Positions 1 to 5,001 of a DNA stretch of 5,001 nucleotides are shown piece after piece. Under the pieces are notes generated by a model. That model was given only the letters and a program-made list of their open reading frames with translations, was not told the DNA's origin and made no database searches. Position 1 is the stretch's first letter; the number at the start of each line of letters is the position of its first letter. The position numbers and the translations under genes were made by a program. Source of the stretch: an uncultured Eubacterium sp. (GTDB lineage: Bacteria; Bacillota_A; Clostridia; Lachnospirales; Lachnospiraceae); the NCBI GenBank assembly GCA_948759685.1, contig CAQBGY010000289.1, positions 1-5,001 on the forward strand, given 5' to 3'.

Positions 1-215
1 AATTACAGGAGCAGGATAATTTTGTCTCTTTATGGAGTGATAGTACAATTAAGAAAATTCGGCAGGTACTTATTAGAATGTTGGTTGAAAATGGTTATTT
101 GGATCATATTAAATCAGAACATCTTAACCCGGTATTGCTTAGTTCCGTGCTGGAAAATGGAATACGAAATAACAATGATGAAAGAGTGCTTCCGGCATTT
201 AATTGTTTTATGTAG
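1..215 (+). CDS. brxA: BrxA (DUF1819), BREX protein, C-terminal fragment cut by the window edge
   Basis: The reading frame is open from base 3 to the TAG at 213-215 and gives the last 70 residues of a protein whose start lies left of the window. The translation contains SLWSDSTIKKIRQVLIRML near its beginning and ends in DERVLPAFNCFM. A W-x-x-ST-x-KK helix, a 'L-x-E-x-G-Y-L' segment and a terminal 'ND-x-R-x-LPAFNCF' are what I know from the C-terminus of DUF1819/BrxA proteins, which are normally about 200 residues long. BrxA is a small helical DNA-binding protein of BREX phage defence. In the E. coli system it is reported to be dispensable for host methylation. The stop is 12 bases before the brxB ATG, so the two genes share an operon. 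An overlapping open frame with a TTG start at 22-228 encodes nothing family-like and is a shadow of this gene. The identification is firm mainly because brxB and brxC follow in the expected order. Confidence 0.88.
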   Translation, partial: LQEQDNFVSLWSDSTIKKIRQVLIRMLVENGYLDHIKSEHLNPVLLSSVLENGIRNNNDERVLPAFNCFM

Positions 216-220
216 GGAGA
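214..220 (+). promoter_or_regulatory. Ribosome binding site that fixes the brxB start
   Basis: AGGGAGA overlaps the brxA stop codon region and ends 7 bases before ATG at 228. This spacing favours the ATG over the in-frame TTG at 225, which would lengthen the protein by one residue. Overlap of the site with the brxA stop suggests that ribosomes finishing brxA help start brxB. Confidence 0.7.
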
Positions 221-227
221 ATAATTG

Positions 228-785
228 ATGAGTGAATTAAATGAAAGACTGGACAATCTGAAACAGGAAATTCAACAGGAAGAGTTTCTTGAGGGAAAGG
301 GATTGAGCAATGAGGTGAATATCCGTATTTTTTGTTATGATCCCAAAGAAGAGATGACCGTTCGTCACTTTATAGAGCAGTTAATGGTTGATCAATCATT
401 AGAATGTCATTTGATACAATGCAATTTGTATCAGATATTTCTCAAAATATGTGATGAAAAGCGCATTACAAACGGTGCGCCTGCTATGGAAGAAAAAAAG
501 GGAAAGGATTACCTGCTACAGCAGATACAACGTTTTGCAAATAACAAGGCTTTTGTGGAACAGATACAATACGGACCACATAACGCGGGAGATGTGCTGA
601 TGCTCACTGGAATAGGAGAAGTATTTCCATTTATGAGAATCCATTCATTATTGGAGGCATTACAGCCAGAATTTTCGGATATACCGATACTGGTATTTTA
701 TCCAGGGAAATATGATGGAAGATTTGTAAGGCTGTTTGATCAGTTAGAACCGAATCCGTATTACAGGGCGTTTAACATTGTTTAG
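228..785 (+). CDS. brxB: BrxB (DUF1788), BREX protein
   Basis: This is a complete 185-residue protein of the DUF1788/BrxB family, close to the usual length of about 190-200. Family hallmarks seen are the N-terminal LNERLDNLKQEI helix followed by FLEGKGLSNE (residues 20-29), then IFCYDPKEE (34-42). The C-terminal half contains LTGIGEVFPFMR (126-137), FYPGKYDG (157-164) and the closing YYRAFNIV (178-185). No signal peptide or membrane segment is visible, so it should be cytoplasmic. BrxB has no assigned enzymatic activity. In E. coli BREX it is needed, with BrxC, PglX and PglZ, for both host methylation and phage exclusion, and is thought to act as a structural partner in that complex. It sits 12 bases after brxA and 14 bases before brxC. 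The ATG at 228 was chosen because of the AGGGAGA upstream; a TTG lies one codon earlier. Confidence 0.95.
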   Translation: MSELNERLDNLKQEIQQEEFLEGKGLSNEVNIRIFCYDPKEEMTVRHFIEQLMVDQSLECHLIQCNLYQIFLKICDEKRITNGAPAMEEKKGKDYLLQQIQRFANNKAFVEQIQYGPHNAGDVLMLTGIGEVFPFMRIHSLLEALQPEFSDIPILVFYPGKYDGRFVRLFDQLEPNPYYRAFNIV

Positions 786-799
786 AAGGAGAGCTGCCA

Positions 800-3700
800 A
801 TGATAATTCAAAATATGTTCTATGATGATATCAATCGTAAAATCAACGGAGTGGTTAAAGTAGACCAAAACACAGACGAGGTTTTGAAACAGGAAGTAAA
901 GGAATATGTCATAACCAAAGACATTCGCAAACATTTGATTGACTTTTTTAATCATTATGGCAGTTCTTTTGAAGAACCGACAGCGGATGTGGGTGTGTGG
1001 ATATCAGGTTTTTTTGGAAGTGGTAAATCTCACTTTTTGAAAATGCTTTCTTATTTATTAGAGAATAAAGAGATAAATGGCAGAACTGTAGAGGACTATT
1101 TCCGCGAGAAATTTGATGATGAGGCGACCTTTATGTCTATAGCAAGGGCAATTGGCGGCAAAAATCAGACAATATTGTTTAATATAGATATTGAGGGATC
1201 TATCAATAAGGATAAAACGGCAGTTCTTCGCGTGTTTGCCAAAATGTTCTATAACTACCTTGGATTTTATGGCGAAAATCTGAAGGTAGCGAAGTTGGAA
1301 CAGTTTATTGAAAGGCAAGGTAAAACAGCAGAATTTCGCAGAGTATTTGAGGAGAAAAATGGTGCATCATGGATAGAGTCACGCGATGCATTTGCGTTTT
1401 TTGAGGATGATGTTGTTGATACTTTGATGGAAGTATTGGGAATGAGCGAGACAGCGGCGCATAACTGGTTTGACGGGACAGAGACGGTGGAAACCAGCAT
1501 AGCGCAGCTTGTCTTGGAAATAAAAGAATATATTGATACACAGCCAAAGGATTTTCGCCTTTTATTTATGGTAGACGAGGTGGGGCAGTATGTGGGAGAC
1601 AGTATTGATTTATTGATGAATCTGCAATCTTTTGTGGAAAAAATCGGAAGTGAATGTGGCGGCAGGGTATGGGTGGTATGCACCGGACAAGAAGCCATTG
1701 ATGAGATTATCAAGACAAGACAGGATCAATTTTCACGTATTCAGGCCAGATTCAGCACCAGATTATCTCTGACATCGTATTCTGCGGATGAAGTGATTCA
1801 AAAACGTATCCTGCGTAAGAAAGAAGATGCGTTTATTTCTCTGGAAAAAGTATATAACGAGAATGATTCAGTGCTTCGGAATCTCTTTACTTTTACAGAT
1901 TCTGTTTTGGATATGAAAGGGTATGGGAGTTCTGTAGAGTTTGCGAAGAATTTTCCGTTTGTACCATATCAGTTTATTATTATGCAGAAAGTTTTCTCTG
2001 AAATCCGCAAGCATGGTAATTCGGGCAAGCATCTTTCTGGTGGAGAGCGGTCTATGCTGTCAGGATTTCAGGAGGCGGCACAGAAGATAGAAGATAAGAG
2101 TGAGTATGCGTTAGCTCCATTTTATCTGTTTTATGATACAGTACATACGTTTCTTGACAGTTCTATTCGCCGTGTCATTGAGCGTTGTCAAAAGGCGGCT
2201 GACAATAAAGATGGAATTGAGCAGCAGGATGTGTCGGTGTTAAAACTCCTGTATTTAATCCGTTACATAGATGATATAAAGGCAAATCTGGATAATATTG
2301 TTATTTTAATGGCAGATGATATCCGGGTAGATAAAATCATTATGCGCGCTCAGGTAAGCGGATCGTTAGATCGTCTGTTGAGCCAGAACTATATTGGAAG
2401 AAGTGGTGATACTTATAATTTCCTTACCGATGAAGAACAGGACATTCAGAAAGAAATCACGAATACGATGGTTGATACTTCAACAATTGTTGGTAAAATT
2501 GCGCATATCATATTTGGTGAAATATATTATACGAAGAAGTATCGTTATGAAAAATATGACTTTGCCTTTGACCAGATGGTAGATTATACTGCGGTAGGCG
2601 CTTTGACAGGCGATATGCGTCTTAGGATTATGACTGTGGCGACAGAGTGGGCGGAAAAGACAGAACTTCGTATGCTGGCAGAATCAGCAAAGCAGGCAAT
2701 TGTGGTACTTGCGGAAACGCCATATTATGAATATTTGGAAAGCGCCGAGAAGGTGTGGAAATATAAGAAACAAAGAAATATAGCACAGTTGCCGGAATCT
2801 GTGAAGAATATTATCAAGAATCATCAAAATGAGGCGGAAAGATACGAATCAAGTGCAAAGGAACAATTAGAAAAGGCAATTGAGGGTGCAGCTTTTTATG
2901 TAGATGGGGAACATATTGAGATAAACAGCGGGAATGCCAAGAGCAAACTGGATCAGGCACTGGAATATCTAGTGACACATGTATATAGTGAATTGGGTTT
3001 GATTTCAAAAAATGCAGAGTCAGATGCAGATATTATTGCGATTCTTACAGGTGCAGTAAATATGCTGCCCGGTACTGAACCAAACCGTGATGCGGCAGCT
3101 AAAGTAGAAGAATATTTAGAAATGCAGGAAAGAAAGCATCTTCCCACTTCTATGGCTGATGTGCAAAGTCGCTATCAGTCTATTCCTTATGGGTGGAAAG
3201 AGATTGATATTGCGGCAGTATGTGCAATGCTGATTGTGGAGCAGAAAGTGACAATCAAGTATGCAGGTTCTACAGTACAGCCCAACAATCCAAAACTACC
3301 CGATATGCTTCGCAAAAAGAGTGAGATTGGAAAAACGCAAATATCCAAACGACAGGTAGTATCAGCAGCCAGAATGAAGGCAGTAAAAGAGTTATTACGG
3401 GATTATTTTAGCCAGATGGATGTTCCGTCAGACGAGGATGGATTGATTGCCTTTATGATTGAAAAATTTGAGGGGCTGCGGACTCACTATGAGGAATTGC
3501 TCAGAAGATATGAAGGGCATAACTATCCGGATAAACCAGTGGTTAATAATGCACTTGCAATTGTGAGGGATGTATTATCACAACAGAAGGATAATTTGGC
3601 GTTCATTGAACGTGTGCTTCAAAAGGAAGACAGCCTTTATGATACACAGGAGGCAATGCAAAGAGTGGAGGCTTTCTTTAAAACACAGGTTAGTATATTT

Positions 3701-4327
3701 GATGCAGCAGTGAAATTTGAAACAGAGCTGCGAAATGATTTGGATTATATTCGTAAGGATGAGGAAGCGAATACTGCTTTAAGTACAATACGTCTTATTA
3801 CGATGCTGCCAACAAGCGGGAAATATCAGTATGGCAGGATTCCGCAGCTGAATGATTTAATTGCAAAAGTAAAAACGTCTCATGACAAAATGTTAATTGA
3901 GAAACGAAAAGAACTTTTGGATATTGTTCAGCAGTGTATGGGAGAGATTCATCAGGCAGGCAACGGAGATGCAAAAGTAAAGACGATCATTGAAAGGTCG
4001 GATATATATTATACACAGCAGAAAGAGAAGATTGCAGAGACGATGAGCCTTGCATTGATGGAGGGGTATCCGATACCAATGTGGAATTATCGGGATGATG
4101 CTGTGTCTAAGATAGAGGGCGCATTGGAGCCTCCAAAACCTATAGAATCGCCAAAGCCTATGAACACAAATACAACATCGAAGAAAACATATAAGCCTAT
4201 TTTCCGCCAGTCCTTACTGAAGGCAGCAAGACTTGAAAGCGAGGACGAGATTGATATCTATGTGGATAAGCTCAGAGAACAGTTAAAGACATTGTTAAAA
4301 GGTTCGGATGGGATTGAATTAAAATAG
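800..4327 (+). CDS. brxC: BrxC, BREX P-loop ATPase
   Basis: This complete 1175-residue protein matches the usual length of about 1200 for BrxC, the large ATPase of BREX. The family works with BrxB, PglX and PglZ in site-specific methylation of host DNA and in blocking phage replication. The Walker A loop is GFFGSGKSH (residues 70-78, catalytic Lys76). The Walker B strand is LLFMVDE (254-260, Asp259/Glu260). A WVVCTGQE strand (291-298) fits a sensor position, and RIQARFSTRLSL (313-324) holds candidate arginine-finger residues. HLSGGERSM (411-419) resembles an ABC signature but is at a position where BrxC proteins have a similar conserved motif. Residues about 527-549 look like a winged-helix hairpin. 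The second half is mostly helical, and a proline-rich linker (about 1111-1126) precedes a conserved helical tail (1128-1175). The AAGGAGAG at 786-793 supports the ATG at 800. No frameshift or loss of key residues is seen, so the ATPase appears intact. Confidence 0.96.
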   Translation: MIIQNMFYDDINRKINGVVKVDQNTDEVLKQEVKEYVITKDIRKHLIDFFNHYGSSFEEPTADVGVWISGFFGSGKSHFLKMLSYLLENKEINGRTVEDYFREKFDDEATFMSIARAIGGKNQTILFNIDIEGSINKDKTAVLRVFAKMFYNYLGFYGENLKVAKLEQFIERQGKTAEFRRVFEEKNGASWIESRDAFAFFEDDVVDTLMEVLGMSETAAHNWFDGTETVETSIAQLVLEIKEYIDTQPKDFRLLFMVDEVGQYVGDSIDLLMNLQSFVEKIGSECGGRVWVVCTGQEAIDEIIKTRQDQFSRIQARFSTRLSLTSYSADEVIQKRILRKKEDAFISLEKVYNENDSVLRNLFTFTDSVLDMKGYGSSVEFAKNFPFVPYQFIIMQKVFSEIRKHGNSGKHLSGGERSMLSGFQEAAQKIEDKSEYALAPFYLFYDTVHTFLDSSIRRVIERCQKAADNKDGIEQQDVSVLKLLYLIRYIDDIKANLDNIVILMADDIRVDKIIMRAQVSGSLDRLLSQNYIGRSGDTYNFLTDEEQDIQKEITNTMVDTSTIVGKIAHIIFGEIYYTKKYRYEKYDFAFDQMVDYTAVGALTGDMRLRIMTVATEWAEKTELRMLAESAKQAIVVLAETPYYEYLESAEKVWKYKKQRNIAQLPESVKNIIKNHQNEAERYESSAKEQLEKAIEGAAFYVDGEHIEINSGNAKSKLDQALEYLVTHVYSELGLISKNAESDADIIAILTGAVNMLPGTEPNRDAAAKVEEYLEMQERKHLPTSMADVQSRYQSIPYGWKEIDIAAVCAMLIVEQKVTIKYAGSTVQPNNPKLPDMLRKKSEIGKTQISKRQVVSAARMKAVKELLRDYFSQMDVPSDEDGLIAFMIEKFEGLRTHYEELLRRYEGHNYPDKPVVNNALAIVRDVLSQQKDNLAFIERVLQKEDSLYDTQEAMQRVEAFFKTQVSIFDAAVKFETELRNDLDYIRKDEEANTALSTIRLITMLPTSGKYQYGRIPQLNDLIAKVKTSHDKMLIEKRKELLDIVQQCMGEIHQAGNGDAKVKTIIERSDIYYTQQKEKIAETMSLALMEGYPIPMWNYRDDAVSKIEGALEPPKPIESPKPMNTNTTSKKTYKPIFRQSLLKAARLESEDEIDIYVDKLREQLKTLLKGSDGIELK

Positions 4328-4362
4328 AACAAATAGGAATGATTCTATAACGGAGGCAGGGT

Positions 4363-4872
4363 ATGGATATTGAAAAAATAAAAGAGGATTTAAGCATATG
4401 CTATCTTAAAACAATAGCTGCCGTTAGAGGAATTGCAGTTGAGCGGATAGAACATGATGAGGATAGTGTTGATGTCGTTATAAAAAAGATTTTAAATATA
4501 GATAAAAATGTGTCATTCAATTCGCAGATTAGTGTACAACTGAAAGCAACATCTTCCAAATCACAATATGGCATAGGCAAACAGGAAATCTCGTATAAGT
4601 TAAAGGTGAAAAATTATAACGATTTATGTATGCCTGCTACGATGCCCAGTATGTTGGCATTGCTGATCCTGCCGGAAGAGATGGAAGAGTGGACGAAATG
4701 GACACCGGATGAATTGATGATTAAAGGAAAAATGTTTTGGCTATCATTACAGAATCAAGAAGAGTCTGATAATAAAGATAATGTTACGGTTAAAATTCCT
4801 AAGGAAAACATTTTGAATGCGGACACCATTGAAAATCTGATCAAAAAAGCGGCTGAGGAGGGGATTTTATGA
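4363..4872 (+). CDS. DUF4365-like protein, possible PD-(D/E)XK nuclease domain
   Basis: This is a complete 169-residue cytoplasmic protein, not a core BREX component. It resembles small DUF4365-type proteins. An N-terminal helix with Glu5 and Glu8 leads into YLKTIAAVRGIAVER, followed by DSVDVVIKK with Asp37 and ISVQLKAT with Gln59 and Lys61. Asp, then a strand with Q-x-K, is the layout of a PD-(D/E)XK nuclease core, so Asp37 and Lys61 are candidate active-site residues. Further landmarks are LKVKNYNDL (80-88), LALLILPEEMEEW (98-110), FWLSLQ (125-130) and VTVKIPKENIL (141-151), which I associate with the same family. DNA cleavage is inferred from fold similarity only. The gene starts 35 bases after brxC, with GGAGG at 4352-4356 placed 6 bases before the ATG, and no terminator lies between, so it is probably co-transcribed with BREX. 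Its stop overlaps the start of the next gene. It could instead be a nuclease-fold protein without catalysis. Confidence 0.85.
   Translation: MDIEKIKEDLSICYLKTIAAVRGIAVERIEHDEDSVDVVIKKILNIDKNVSFNSQISVQLKATSSKSQYGIGKQEISYKLKVKNYNDLCMPATMPSMLALLILPEEMEEWTKWTPDELMIKGKMFWLSLQNQEESDNKDNVTVKIPKENILNADTIENLIKKAAEEGIL
4855..4863 (+). promoter_or_regulatory. Ribosome binding site inside the upstream gene, for the overlapping downstream gene
   Basis: GAGGAGGGG lies within the last codons of the DUF4365-like gene (encoding its EEG segment) and ends 5 bases before the ATG at 4869. It is a near-ideal Shine-Dalgarno sequence. Together with the ATGA stop/start overlap it points to translational coupling and supports 4869 rather than the later ATG at 4896 as the start. 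Confidence 0.75.
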
Positions 4873-5001
4873 TATATTCTGTAAATTTTGTGGATATGAC
4901 ATTGAAATTAAATCCTCTGGCTGTGACAAAATATCTATCAGAAACAAATTGGGAGCTATACCCAATCAAAAGAAATGATATTAAAATTTTTCAATACAAA
5001 A
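4869..5001 (+). CDS. Unrecognised protein, N-terminal fragment cut by the window edge
   Basis: The frame opens with ATG at 4869 and stays open to the end of the window, giving 44 residues and one extra base. It begins MIYSVNFVDMTLKLNPLAVT and continues with KYLSETNWELYPIKRNDIKI. The stretch 'NP-x-A-V-x-x-YL-x-x-x-x-W' recalls a family of unnamed bacterial proteins that start with a 'YL-x-x-x-GW' helix and that I remember next to DUF4365-like genes; I cannot confirm this from the sequence. It is not the start of a recognisable PglX methyltransferase: no SAM-binding motif is reached in this fragment, and the sequence is unlike the PglX N-termini I know. The start overlaps the previous stop by ATGA, so the two proteins are probably made in a coupled ratio and may act together. 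An in-frame ATG at 4896 is the alternative start, but the strong upstream ribosome binding site favours 4869. No function is assigned. Confidence 0.8.
   Translation, partial: MIYSVNFVDMTLKLNPLAVTKYLSETNWELYPIKRNDIKIFQYK

Noticed and set aside
22..228. Open frame of 68 codons with TTG start
   Set aside because: It overlaps the BrxA C-terminal frame, lacks a good ribosome binding site, and its translation looks like an out-of-frame reading.
1058..1713. Three minus-strand open frames of 80-148 codons inside brxC
   Set aside because: They lie antisense to an intact, conserved brxC and encode low-quality, Ser/Cys-rich sequences without family features.
2394..2582. Plus-strand open frame of 62 codons inside brxC
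   Set aside because: It is a different frame of the brxC coding sequence and has no recognisable content.
2814..3147. Two minus-strand open frames inside brxC
   Set aside because: They are shadows of brxC on the opposite strand.
4328..4362. Possible promoter in the brxC to DUF4365-like gap, with TATAAC at 4346-4351
   Set aside because: No -35 element is found at a suitable distance; the nearest TTGAAT at 4314-4319 is 26 bases away. The gap is better explained as a simple intergenic space with a ribosome binding site.
4869..5001. The start of pglX, expected after brxC
   Set aside because: The 44 residues do not resemble the PglX N-termini I know, and the preceding gene is not a BREX core gene. 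The fragment is too short to exclude it completely.

Overview
The window is an AT-rich stretch of tightly packed genes, all on the + strand. The gene content and strong AGGAGG-type ribosome binding sites suggest a Firmicute, perhaps a gut clostridium of the Lachnospiraceae type. This is inferred from codon and base usage and from signal strength; no taxonomic marker is present.

Positions 1-4327 hold the front part of a BREX (bacteriophage exclusion) defence operon in the canonical order brxA (C-terminal end only), brxB and brxC. The gaps between them are 12 and 14 bases. BrxA is recognised from the C-terminal 70 residues of the DUF1819 family. BrxB is complete (DUF1788). BrxC is a complete 1175-residue P-loop ATPase with clear Walker A and Walker B motifs. 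In type I BREX the next gene would be the methyltransferase pglX, followed by pglZ and brxL. None of these is inside the window.

Instead, brxC is followed after 35 bases by a 169-residue protein resembling the DUF4365 family (a PD-(D/E)XK nuclease-like fold). This overlaps by ATGA with a second gene that runs off the right edge after 44 codons. The two look like a translationally coupled pair placed in the BREX operon behind brxC, the kind of place where BREX loci often carry extra defence genes. This pair is the most interesting part of the window: a candidate accessory nuclease module whose role in BREX I do not recognise as described.

No RNA genes, insertion sequences, CRISPR arrays, convincing promoters or terminators were seen. 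There is no gene-free stretch longer than 35 bases, so the five genes are probably co-transcribed from a promoter upstream of the window.
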